11,453 nucleotides of DNA from JBBQRS01 sp038214535. Its GTDB lineage: Bacteria > Chloroflexota > Anaerolineae > CG2-30-64-16. The translations under genes and the position numbers were made by a program. Below are positions 1-6,411 of this stretch, one piece after another (the first letter of the stretch is position 1; each line of letters opens with the position of its first letter). The notes beneath the pieces are model-generated. The model was not told where the DNA came from. It made no database searches and saw only the letters and a program-made list of their open reading frames with translations. The stretch is taken from contig JBBQRS010000132.1 in the NCBI GenBank assembly GCA_038214535.1, forward strand, positions 1 to 11,453, given 5' to 3'.

Positions 1-567
1 GCGGGCGGCACGCACCACGCCTTCCGCGATCACGGCGAGGGGTTCTGCGTCTTCAATGACGTGGCCGTGGCCGCCCGCCTGATGCAGGCCGAGGGCCGCG
101 CCCGCCGCGTCGCCGTCATAGATTGCGACGTACACCAGGGCAACGGCACGGCCGCCATCCTCGCCGCCGACCCGACGATCTTCACCTTCTCCATCCACGG
201 CGCGAAAAATTTCCCGTTTCACAAAGAGCAGAGCGACCTGGACGTGGAGCTGCCCGACGCCACCGGCGACGCGCCGTATCTGGCCGCCCTACGTTCCGCG
301 CTCGACGTGGTGTGGGCGGCCGCGCAGCCCGACTTCGTGATCTACCTCGCCGGCGCGGACCCCTATGCGGGTGACACGTTGGGTCGCCTCGCGCTCAGCA
401 AACAGGGGCTGGCCGCGCGCGATGCGCTGGTGCTGGACGCGTGTGCGACCCGTGATCTTCCGGTTGCCGTGGTGATGGCGGGCGGCTATGCGCGTCCCAT
501 CGAGGACACCGTGGAGATCCATGCGGCGACGGTGCGGCTGGCGTGCGCACGGGCGGCAGCGCCATGA
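1..567 (+). CDS. Histone deacetylase-family (class IV-like) amidohydrolase, 3' part
   Basis: Zinc-dependent deacetylase of the HDAC/AcuC/acetylpolyamine amidohydrolase superfamily. The reading frame is open from base 1, so the N-terminal part (perhaps 100 residues of a usual ~300) lies outside the window. The visible 188 residues carry the whole catalytic set: GGTHH with the paired active-site histidines (H5, H6 of the visible part), IDCDVHQGNGT with two zinc ligands (D43, H45), AGADPY with the third zinc ligand (D120), and GGY with the catalytic tyrosine (Y163). The GEGFCVFND and KNFPF stretches resemble the short bacterial class IV (HDAC11-like) enzymes more than AcuC; this is from family memory. 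Likely a soluble cytoplasmic enzyme acting on an acetylated small molecule or protein; the substrate cannot be read from sequence. Its TGA at 565-567 overlaps the ATG of the next gene (ATGA), which suggests one transcript and translational coupling. No catalytic residue is missing in the visible part. Confidence 0.93.
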   Translation, partial: AGGTHHAFRDHGEGFCVFNDVAVAARLMQAEGRARRVAVIDCDVHQGNGTAAILAADPTIFTFSIHGAKNFPFHKEQSDLDVELPDATGDAPYLAALRSALDVVWAAAQPDFVIYLAGADPYAGDTLGRLALSKQGLAARDALVLDACATRDLPVAVVMAGGYARPIEDTVEIHAATVRLACARAAAP

Positions 568-1649
568 GCCGGCCCGACGTGTTGCTACGTTTTGCGTTCC
601 TGGCCGTCTATCTTGTCGCAGCCGAGTGTATTTTCATCTATTTTATCAACCGCTATCTGATGCCGTTTCGTAAGGGCGCGCCGAAGATGGTGATGATCGT
701 GTTGAGTTTTGTCGGGCTGACGCTGGCCGGCCTGGTGTTGGGCCTCACGCTCGATAACCCGCTCTGGTTGCTGCCGCCCTCATTCGTGGTCGCCGTCGCG
801 GCGGCGGAGCAACTGCGCTTGAAGGCCATGCGCCGACGGGATGCCGGTTCAGACCCGGTAGAGCGGCATTCGATACCCTTCGCGTGGACGCGGCCCATCA
901 CCACCACCGACATGGCGCTTGCGCGCTACGAGGTGGCCGCCCCCGGCTGGCGTGGCCCCGACCTGCGCATCGCCCACATCAGCGACCTGCACCTCAGCGA
1001 CCGCGTGCCGATGGCCTACTTCTGCGCCGCCGTCGAGCAGGCGCGTGAAGCAAACCCCGATCTGGTCTTCTTCACCGGCGATTTCCTGAGCAAGGGCCAC
1101 GGCGTCGAACTGATCCCGCCCGTCCTCTCCACGGTGCGCGGGCGGTTGGGAACCTATGCGATCCTCGGCAACCACGATTACTGGGTGGACGGCGAGGAGG
1201 TGGCGGATGCCGTGCGCCGGGCCGGTGTGACCTTGCTCGACGACCGCTGCGAGCGGCTGGTCCTGTCCGACGGCTCTGCGCTGCTGATCTGCGGCTGTCA
1301 GACCCCCTGGTCGGGGCCGAACCTCGCCCTGCCGCGCCCGCAGGACGGCGAGATGGGGCTGACCCTCTCGCACACGGCGGACAACATCACGCAGTTGGGC
1401 GGGCCGGGCGTGGCTGCGGTCTTCTCCGGCCACTACCACGCCGGGCAGCTTCGCCTGCCGGGGATCGGCTCGCTGGTCGTGCCGTCGGAGTACGGGCGCA
1501 GATTTGACCACGGTCATTTTGTGGTCGGCGGCACGCATCTCTTCGTCACGTCGGGCCTGGGCGCGGAGACGCCGCCGGTGCGCCTCTACTGCCAGCCCGA
1601 CTTCTTCATCATAGACATCCACGCCGCGGCCACAACCCCCTGCGGCTAA
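564..1649 (+). CDS. Membrane-anchored metallophosphoesterase (YkuE/YaeI-like)
   Basis: Calcineurin-like phosphoesterase of 361 residues. An N-terminal membrane module has three hydrophobic segments (about residues 6-31, 42-63, 67-82), followed by a basic linker. The dimetal hydrolase domain runs from about residue 130 to the end, with the classic blocks in order: SDLH (D141, H143), TGD (D173), GNHD (N203, H204, D205) and GHYH (H290, H292). This is the layout of bacterial YkuE/YaeI-type enzymes, some of which act on lipid-linked phosphodiesters or pyrophosphates; the substrate here is unknown. I chose the ATG at 564 because it overlaps the upstream stop as ATGA; an in-frame GTG at 543 would add seven residues and lies inside the upstream gene. 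The last codons and the TAA (1647-1649) fall inside a copy of the dispersed hairpin repeat, so the natural C-terminus may have been altered by repeat insertion. The deacetylase partnership is suggested only by gene order. Confidence 0.92.
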   Translation: MSRPDVLLRFAFLAVYLVAAECIFIYFINRYLMPFRKGAPKMVMIVLSFVGLTLAGLVLGLTLDNPLWLLPPSFVVAVAAAEQLRLKAMRRRDAGSDPVERHSIPFAWTRPITTTDMALARYEVAAPGWRGPDLRIAHISDLHLSDRVPMAYFCAAVEQAREANPDLVFFTGDFLSKGHGVELIPPVLSTVRGRLGTYAILGNHDYWVDGEEVADAVRRAGVTLLDDRCERLVLSDGSALLICGCQTPWSGPNLALPRPQDGEMGLTLSHTADNITQLGGPGVAAVFSGHYHAGQLRLPGIGSLVVPSEYGRRFDHGHFVVGGTHLFVTSGLGAETPPVRLYCQPDFFIIDIHAAATTPCG

Positions 1650-1660
1650 AGCCGCGACTA
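1641..1660 (+). repeat. Half copy of dispersed hairpin repeat (3' arm only)
   Basis: Contains GCGGCTAAAGCCGCGACTAC followed by AAAG, the right arm of the hairpin family found throughout this window; the left arm is absent. It supplies the TAA stop of the metallophosphoesterase gene. A linker (ACATCGGCC...) joins it to the full copy at 1683. Confidence 0.85.
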
Positions 1661-1682
1661 CAAAGAACATCGGCCGGCCCAT

Positions 1683-1744
1683 CTTCGTAGTGGCGGCTTC
1701 AGCCGCCGAGGGGCCGCGCAACGGCTAAAGCCGTCACTACAAAG
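1683..1744 (+). repeat. Full copy of dispersed hairpin repeat
   Basis: Left arm CTTCGTAGTGGCGGCTTCAG and right arm ending GCCGTCACTACAAAG are near-complementary over about 25 bases, with a short GC-rich loop. Each arm also contains a smaller near-palindrome (GGCTTCAGCC, GGCTAAAGCC). The copy is intergenic and has no T-tract. Confidence 0.9.
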
Positions 1745-1815
1745 GGATGATCCGTGAGTACTCGGCGAGATTCCAACCTATCCCCCGCGATTTTCTCTTT
1801 TCCCCAAAATTGTGC

Positions 1816-1844
1816 TTGAATTAACCCCACAGCCCTGCTATACT
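1816..1844 (+). promoter_or_regulatory. Sigma70-type promoter, TTGAAT-N17-TATACT
   Basis: A -35 box TTGAAT at 1816-1821 and a -10 box TATACT at 1839-1844 are separated by exactly 17 bases in an AT-richer stretch. The predicted start is near 1851, about 440 bases before the secreted nucleotidase gene, so the transcript would have a long leader that contains the 122-bp inverted-repeat element. It might instead drive a small non-coding RNA; the sequence cannot decide. Confidence 0.6.
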
Positions 1845-1862
1845 CAATATGCAAGGGGTGAT

Positions 1863-2008
1863 GGGGTGATCGGCAGGAATTCCAAATATACCCGGAGTCG
1901 AGGCTTCAGCCGGTTGCGCACATGACGCCTATTGCCACAAAAACCGGCTAAAGCCTCCAGTCCAGTCATTGAGAAGCGCCTTCATTTGGAATTCCTGGGG
2001 TGATCGGC
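1863..2008. mobile_element. MITE-like element: 122 bp, 13-bp inverted termini, 12-bp flanking direct repeats
   Basis: The element occupies 1875-1996. Its ends are perfect inverted repeats, AGGAATTCCAAAT (1875-1887) and ATTTGGAATTCCT (1984-1996). Directly outside each end is the same 12-mer GGGGTGATCGGC (1863-1874 and 1997-2008), as expected of a target-site duplication. The interior holds a long hairpin: 1900-1915 pairs with 1942-1957 over 15 of 16 positions, and its core GGCTTCAGCC/GGCTAAAGCC matches the dispersed repeat family. It has no coding capacity, so movement would need a transposase elsewhere. A duplication of 12 bp lies in the range known for IS4-type elements, but the family cannot be assigned here. 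The sequence just left of it has an extra GGGGTGAT (1855-1862), so slippage could partly explain the direct repeats. Confidence 0.72.
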
Positions 2009-2049
2009 CGTGGAGAATCGGTCGCCCTGCGGCGCTCCTTGAAGATAGT

Positions 2050-2066
2050 TTAACCTTCTCTTCATC
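2050..2066 (+). promoter_or_regulatory. Possible Pho-box-like direct repeat (weak)
   Basis: TTAACC-N5-TTCATC has the 11-bp phasing typical of PhoB/PhoP response-regulator sites. A single GTTCACC at 2221-2227 is another phosphate-box-like heptamer closer to the gene. The downstream product releases phosphate, which would suit such control. The second half-site is degenerate and no regulator is in view, so this is only a suggestion. Confidence 0.25.
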
Positions 2067-2104
2067 GCTGCATCACGGAACCTTGCCGGCCTCTTAATCG
2101 AGGC

Positions 2105-2120
2105 ATGATATTACTATCAT
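2105..2120. promoter_or_regulatory. Short palindrome ATGATA-N4-TATCAT, possible operator
   Basis: A perfect 6-bp inverted repeat with a 4-base centre lies in the leader of the secreted nucleotidase gene. It is the size of a protein-binding site, but there is no second copy in the window and chance occurrence is possible. Confidence 0.3.
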
Positions 2121-2161
2121 CTGCCGGATAGGTATCTTCTGCTAATGCCAGCATCTGCCGG
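2118..2161 (+). repeat. Paired direct repeat CATCTGCCGG
   Basis: The 10-mer occurs at 2118-2127 and 2152-2161, 34 bases apart start to start. A looser relative (CATCCGCTTGCCG) begins near 2178. These could be iterated binding sites or the residue of a short duplication. Confidence 0.4.
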
Positions 2162-2276
2162 TTCGTCGAAGTTTCTCATCCGCTTGCCGATAGCTCATAC
2201 CCCGGGGTGGGTGTCTCCGCGTTCACCCTGAGTTAAGTGCGCCGTCGGCCCGACCCAATTTCCGTATGGTTTGTTG

Positions 2277-2283
2277 AAAGGAG
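2277..2283 (+). promoter_or_regulatory. Ribosome binding site deciding the 2292 start
   Basis: AAAGGAG sits 8 bases before the ATG at 2292. The reading frame also has an in-frame TTG at 2271, but that codon has no comparable site upstream and would place this sequence inside the gene. Confidence 0.8.
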
Positions 2284-2291
2284 ACGCTCCC

Positions 2292-5200
2292 ATGAGTAGG
2301 AAGTCCGTGTACAGGCTGCTGGTTTTCAGCCTGCTGGCCGTGATGTTGCTTGCGCCCCTCAGCGCGAGCGCCGCACCCGCAGGCGCGCCTCAGCCGCCGA
2401 GGCCGCTTGCTTACAAGGCGATCTTCTTCGCCGCCGACGGGATGCGCCCCGACATGATGGAGCGCTATGCTTCAGAAGGCGACATGCCCACGTATGCCGA
2501 GTTGATGGCAAAAGGCGTGAAGGGCGATAACGGTCTCGTGCAAGCCTTCCCGCCCAACACCGGCGTCGGGTGGTACACCCTGGCGACCGGCACGTACCCC
2601 AGCGAACATGGTTCGACCAACAACACCTTCTTCCGCTCCGGCGACCTGTTCAACAACCGTACGGCGGCGTTCTCGGACGGCGTCCTCCAGGCCGACACCA
2701 TCGGGGAAGCCGCAGAACGCGCCGGCAAGCGGGTCGTCTCGCTGGAATGGGCCGGCGGCTCTCGCACCTCCACCCCGTTGCAAGGCCCCGTGATTGACTA
2801 TCGCAGTTTCTACTCGAACCGCGGCCTGTGGACCAACTGGGATGTGCCCGGCCAGCCCGCCGGGGCCGCCGCGTTCGGCGTCCAGTATCAGCGCTATGAC
2901 CTGGCCGACGCCGCCGGTTGGAGCAACGTCCCCACCAGCTTCAGCACGGCCAAACAAGGCACGTTCGACATCGCCTCGTCGTCCGTCGCGGACGACCAAT
3001 ACGACTTCTACGTCTACGACACGACCAACGACGGCGTGTCCAACTACAACAAGGTCATGATCGCGCCCCATGCCGTCGGTAAGAATGGCAGTATGGCCGT
3101 CGCCAACCTGATGCAGGGCGGCTGGGCCGATATCAAGATGACCCTCACTTCGGGCAAGACGGCGGGCTTCTACGTCAAGTCCATGCTCTTCACGCCCGAC
3201 CTGAGCCAGTTCAGCCTCTTCTTCACCTCGGCGGCGCGCGCCATTGCCACCTGCAACGGCTGCGCTTACCCCGGTGACTTCGAGGAGGATCTCAACAAGT
3301 GGTTCCCCAGCTCGACCGCCGCCGACTATGCCGTGTTCGAGTCGGGGCTGGTGGACGCGGACACCTACGCCGAGCAGGGCCTGAAATGGAAAGATGCCCA
3401 TCACGCCTACCTCAAGTACATCCTGGGTACGGGCCCGTCGCCGAAGGTGGGTGGTGGGACCGTCATGGGCATGGGTTATGTGCCCGATCTGTTCCTGTTG
3501 GGCAACCCGATCACCGATGAGTTCTCCCATATGTTCCTGGGGCTGACGACTTCCTCGGTGAACGGCGTCAACAACCCGTACTACAACACCTACACCTCCT
3601 TCGGCCAGGTCATCACCCCCGAAATCGCGGATGGCTACATCCGCGCCGCCTACTCTGAGGCCGACGAGACGCTGGCCCTGGCCCGCCTGATGATGGGGCG
3701 CAACAAGACCACCGTCTTCGCCACCTCCGATCATGGCTTCGGCGCGCAATGGCTGGCCGTGAACGCCGGTAAGGTGCTGGCCGACGCCGGCATCCAGAAG
3801 AACGGCGACGGCAGCGAAGTCTTCAGCAACTGCCGCGCGGCGACCGGAACCGGCGCAGTCAACCTCGCCAAGGCCTGCTGGGCGGGCGGTACGGCGCAGA
3901 TTTATGTCAACTCGACGCTGCCCGCCGGGACGACTTATGCCCAGGTGCGGACGGCGATTGTGAACGCCTTCCAGGGCCTGACCGATCCGGCGAACTCCGG
4001 CGCGAGCGTCGTGCTCAGGATTATGATGAAGGAAGAACTGCGCGACGTGGACGGCAGCGACTCGCTGCATCCCAACCGCAGCGGCGACGTGGTCGTGGTG
4101 CTGAAACCGCCGTATCAGTTCGACGCGGCGACGATGCGCCAGACGATCGCCTTCTCGCAATTCTTCGGCCAGCACGGCTATCTGCCGGAGACCGTCAATC
4201 TGGCGGATAACGTCAACATGCACGCCACCTTCGTGGCCTCCGGCCCCGGCATCTGGAAGGGCGGCCCCGTGGCGGGCGTCCGCGCCGTTGACCTGACGCC
4301 GACCCTCTCGTTCATGCTGAACTTCCCCGGCCCCATCAACGCCCGCGGGCGCATCATGTACGAGCTGTTCAAGGCGCCGAGCCAATACAAAGAGCTCACC
4401 GTGTTGAGCATCAACGACTATCACGGCCAGCTCGTCCCCCTGACCCAGACGTCGGATAACCTCAGTGGGACCGGGGTCAGCAATCCTTCGTTCGCGATCG
4501 GCGGCGCGGCGTTCCTCAAGCCGTGGTTCGACGTATATCGGGGCGAAGCGAAGGACGGCTCGCTGACGATTGCCGCCGGTGACTCGACCGGCGCGACGCC
4601 GCCCATCTCGAACTTCTTTGGCGACAAACCCACCATCGAAGCCAAGAACATGATGGGCATCACCTCGGACGCGCTGGGCAACCACGAGTTCGACTACGGG
4701 CAGGAGTATCTCCGCACCGAGTTGATCCCGCTGGCGGATCATCCTTACCTGGCGGCCAACGTCGTGGACCCGGCGACGGGCAAGACGCCCGCCGAATGGT
4801 CGCCTTCGAAAGTCTTCAAGTTCAGCGGGTACACGGTTGGCGTGGTCGGTTACACGCTGCCTGAACTGCCTGATCTCATCTTCCCCGGTTACCTCGATCC
4901 GTTCGTGATCACCGATCCGGCCGCGGCCGTGAACGCGACTGTGGCGCAGTTCAAGGGCAAGACCAGGGCGACCGTGGTGCTGGCAGTGGGGCACATCGGC
5001 GCAAATGGCGGCACAATCACGGCGCCCGATCCGGCGACCAGCCCGTTGCTCGACTTTGCCGATGAACTGGTGGGTGTAGACGCCGTGTATGGCGGTCATA
5101 CCCATCAGCAGTTCATCACCTTCCGGCCCAACGGCAGGATGGTCACCGAGAACATCAACGCCGGCGTCCGGTTCAACCGCACGCGGTTCACGATTGACGC

Positions 5201-6041
5201 CAACCGCGGCACGGTGATCTACATGACGGGCGATTACCACAAACCGTGGAACATCGGCGTCACGCCGGATCCCGAACTCCAGGCGATGATTGATGATCTG
5301 AACGTCCAACTGGGGCCGATCTTCAATACGATCGTCGGTGAATCCAGCGTCGCGATCCCGCGCGCGGACATCTGCGGCAACCCCAGCGGTCGTCGCTGCG
5401 AGTCGCTGATCGGTGACCTGACGGCCGATGCGCTTCGTACGACCTATCTCACCGACTTCGCTCTCACCAATGCGGGCGGCCTGCGCGCCAACCTGACCTG
5501 CCCGACGACAGACATCGCCGGCGACTCTTGCCCGGCCTTCGTCCCGCCTCCGTACCCCATCACGCGCGGCCAGGTGCTCGCCGTGTTGCCGTTCGGGAAC
5601 GTGGCGGCGACGGTGGAAATCTCAGGCGCTGAGTTGAAAGCGTTCCTGGAGAATGGCGTGTCGTTCTTCGGCACGACCACCAGCGACGGGCGCTTCCCGC
5701 AGGTCTCGGGCCTCTGCTTCACCTACGACATCGCCGCGGCCCCCGGCAGCCGCGTGCTGGGCGCGGTGCGCCAGGCTGCTGACGGGACGTGTACGGGCGC
5801 GTCCGTTGATCTGACGGCCGGCTCGAACTACATGCTGGCAACCAACGACTTCGTGGCTTACGGCGGCGACGGGTATCCGAACCTGGCTGCCCGGATGACC
5901 ACTCAGAATATCATGGACCAGGTGCTGGCGGATTACATCGGCGCCAACACACCGGTGAACCCGACCCCTCAGGGCCGCATCGTCTGCACCGACAGTAACG
6001 GCGTCGGCACTGCGCCGGACTGCCCGGTGATCCTCCCGTAA
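2292..6041 (+). CDS. Secreted fusion: type I phosphodiesterase/nucleotide pyrophosphatase + UshA-like 5'-nucleotidase
   Basis: A 1249-residue exported protein. Residues 1-34 form a Sec signal peptide ending in SASA. Residues ~40-690 are a type I phosphodiesterase/nucleotide pyrophosphatase (alkaline phosphatase superfamily) with all expected metal ligands: D49 (ADGMRPD), nucleophile T90 (PPNTG), D409 and H413 (TDEFSH), D480 and H481 (SDHG), H628 (QHGY), plus a late SGPGIWKG block. Residues ~698-1230 are a full 5'-nucleotidase: NDYHG (D709, H711), AAGD, GNHEFD (N797, H798), GHIG (H901) and GGHTHQ (H936, H938), then the substrate domain with NAGGLR and TNDFVAYGGDGYP. The first domain would yield nucleoside monophosphate and the second nucleoside plus phosphate, so a scavenging role outside the membrane is inferred. 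Several spaced cysteine pairs suggest disulfides. No membrane anchor or sorting signal is seen at the C-terminus. The frame is intact throughout and both domains keep their key residues, so a sequencing artefact is unlikely. Confidence 0.93.
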   Translation: MSRKSVYRLLVFSLLAVMLLAPLSASAAPAGAPQPPRPLAYKAIFFAADGMRPDMMERYASEGDMPTYAELMAKGVKGDNGLVQAFPPNTGVGWYTLATGTYPSEHGSTNNTFFRSGDLFNNRTAAFSDGVLQADTIGEAAERAGKRVVSLEWAGGSRTSTPLQGPVIDYRSFYSNRGLWTNWDVPGQPAGAAAFGVQYQRYDLADAAGWSNVPTSFSTAKQGTFDIASSSVADDQYDFYVYDTTNDGVSNYNKVMIAPHAVGKNGSMAVANLMQGGWADIKMTLTSGKTAGFYVKSMLFTPDLSQFSLFFTSAARAIATCNGCAYPGDFEEDLNKWFPSSTAADYAVFESGLVDADTYAEQGLKWKDAHHAYLKYILGTGPSPKVGGGTVMGMGYVPDLFLLGNPITDEFSHMFLGLTTSSVNGVNNPYYNTYTSFGQVITPEIADGYIRAAYSEADETLALARLMMGRNKTTVFATSDHGFGAQWLAVNAGKVLADAGIQKNGDGSEVFSNCRAATGTGAVNLAKACWAGGTAQIYVNSTLPAGTTYAQVRTAIVNAFQGLTDPANSGASVVLRIMMKEELRDVDGSDSLHPNRSGDVVVVLKPPYQFDAATMRQTIAFSQFFGQHGYLPETVNLADNVNMHATFVASGPGIWKGGPVAGVRAVDLTPTLSFMLNFPGPINARGRIMYELFKAPSQYKELTVLSINDYHGQLVPLTQTSDNLSGTGVSNPSFAIGGAAFLKPWFDVYRGEAKDGSLTIAAGDSTGATPPISNFFGDKPTIEAKNMMGITSDALGNHEFDYGQEYLRTELIPLADHPYLAANVVDPATGKTPAEWSPSKVFKFSGYTVGVVGYTLPELPDLIFPGYLDPFVITDPAAAVNATVAQFKGKTRATVVLAVGHIGANGGTITAPDPATSPLLDFADELVGVDAVYGGHTHQQFITFRPNGRMVTENINAGVRFNRTRFTIDANRGTVIYMTGDYHKPWNIGVTPDPELQAMIDDLNVQLGPIFNTIVGESSVAIPRADICGNPSGRRCESLIGDLTADALRTTYLTDFALTNAGGLRANLTCPTTDIAGDSCPAFVPPPYPITRGQVLAVLPFGNVAATVEISGAELKAFLENGVSFFGTTTSDGRFPQVSGLCFTYDIAAAPGSRVLGAVRQAADGTCTGASVDLTAGSNYMLATNDFVAYGGDGYPNLAARMTTQNIMDQVLADYIGANTPVNPTPQGRIVCTDSNGVGTAPDCPVILP

Positions 6042-6056
6042 GCGACGGCGAACGCA

Positions 6057-6088
6057 CCGGCGGACCGAAATAACCCTCGGTCCGCCGG
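6057..6088. terminator. Perfect 12-bp stem-loop after the nucleotidase gene
   Basis: CCGGCGGACCGA (6057-6068) and TCGGTCCGCCGG (6077-6088) are exactly complementary around an 8-base loop, 15 bases after the stop. No T-tract follows, so it may protect the mRNA 3' end or work with a factor rather than terminate alone. Confidence 0.6.
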
Positions 6089-6094
6089 CCATGA

Positions 6095-6158
6095 CCTTCG
6101 TAGTCGCGGCTTCAGCCGCCAGGGGATGCCCCAACGGCTAAAGCCGTTACTACAAAGG
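6095..6158 (+). repeat. Full copy of dispersed hairpin repeat
   Basis: The left arm starts CCTTCGTAGTCGCGGCTTCA and the right arm ends AAGCCGTTACTACAAAGG, with a loop of about 12 bases. This is the first of three copies in the gap after the nucleotidase gene. Confidence 0.9.
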
Positions 6159-6172
6159 GGGCCGCTCACCAT

Positions 6173-6235
6173 CTTCGTAGTCGCGGCTTCAGCCGCCAGG
6201 GGGCGCGACTGCGGCTACAAGCCGCCACTACAAAG
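6173..6235 (+). repeat. Full copy of dispersed hairpin repeat, with variant right arm
   Basis: The left arm starts CTTCGTAGTCGCGGCTTCAG. The right arm carries GGCTACAAGCC in place of the usual GGCTAAAGCC, a change that weakens its inner pairing, and ends CACTACAAAG. A linker of the same type as at 1661-1682 joins it to the next half copy. Confidence 0.88.
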
Positions 6236-6252
6236 AACATCGGCCAGTTCAT

Positions 6253-6276
6253 CTGCGTAGTCGCGGCTTCAGCCGC
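6253..6276 (+). repeat. Half copy of dispersed hairpin repeat (5' arm only)
   Basis: Begins CTGCGTAGTCGCGGCTTCAG and stops after GCCGC; the right arm is missing and unrelated terminator sequence follows. It mirrors the 3'-arm half copy at 1641. Confidence 0.85.
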
Positions 6277-6284
6277 ATGAACGC

Positions 6285-6325
6285 ATCGGGCGCGTGGGGT
6301 ACACCCCAAACGCCCGATCTTTTTT
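6285..6325 (+). terminator. Intrinsic (Rho-independent) terminator
   Basis: ATCGGGCG (6285-6292) pairs with CGCCCGAT (6311-6318) and an inner TGGGG/CCCCA stem closes a 4-base loop, with a 2-base internal mismatch. C and then six T residues (6320-6325) follow. It would end transcription arriving from the nucleotidase gene and shield the AI-2E/HAD gene from read-through. Confidence 0.85.
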
Positions 6326-6354
6326 GCCACAGCTTTCGCTCTTATCTCTGCCTG

Positions 6355-6363
6355 TGGTAAGAT
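6355..6363 (+). promoter_or_regulatory. Extended -10 promoter element TGG-TAAGAT
   Basis: TAAGAT at 6358-6363 is preceded by TGN, the extended -10 form, and lies 49 bases before the GTG start. The -35 region (CTTTCG near 6333) is poor, as is usual for extended -10 promoters. The position right after a terminator supports it. Confidence 0.5.
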
Positions 6364-6411
6364 TGCACTTAAATCGGTCCGCCTCTGAGATGTCGGTTTG
6401 AAGGATATACC

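Larger units (their letters stand above)
2009..2276. other. Long untranslated leader before the secreted nucleotidase
   Basis: No convincing gene is seen here. The stretch is less GC-rich than its neighbours and holds small repeats: an 11-bp-phased TTAACC/TTCATC pair at 2050-2066, a short palindrome at 2105-2120, CATCTGCCGG twice (2118-2127, 2152-2161) and a 10-bp palindrome ACCCCGGGGT at 2199-2208. It looks like a regulatory leader rather than decayed coding sequence. Confidence 0.5.

Noticed and set aside
849..1721. 290-residue open frame on the minus strand
   Set aside because: It is antisense to the metallophosphoesterase, which has all catalytic motifs. The start of this frame lies in the repeat, and it shows no domain.
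2145..2231. 28-codon ORF in the leader of the nucleotidase gene
   Set aside because: It has an ATG and a stop but no good ribosome site, and no recognisable composition. Not distinguishable from chance.
2271..2291. TTG start giving a 7-residue longer nucleotidase precursor
   Set aside because: The AAAGGAG site lies between this TTG and the ATG at 2292 with ideal spacing for the ATG, and a canonical signal peptide begins at the ATG.
2472..5309. 945-residue open frame on the minus strand
   Set aside because: It lies opposite the secreted nucleotidase gene, whose product has clear domains. The minus-strand product is Arg/Gly/Val/His-rich without recognisable motifs, as is typical of antisense frames in GC-rich DNA.
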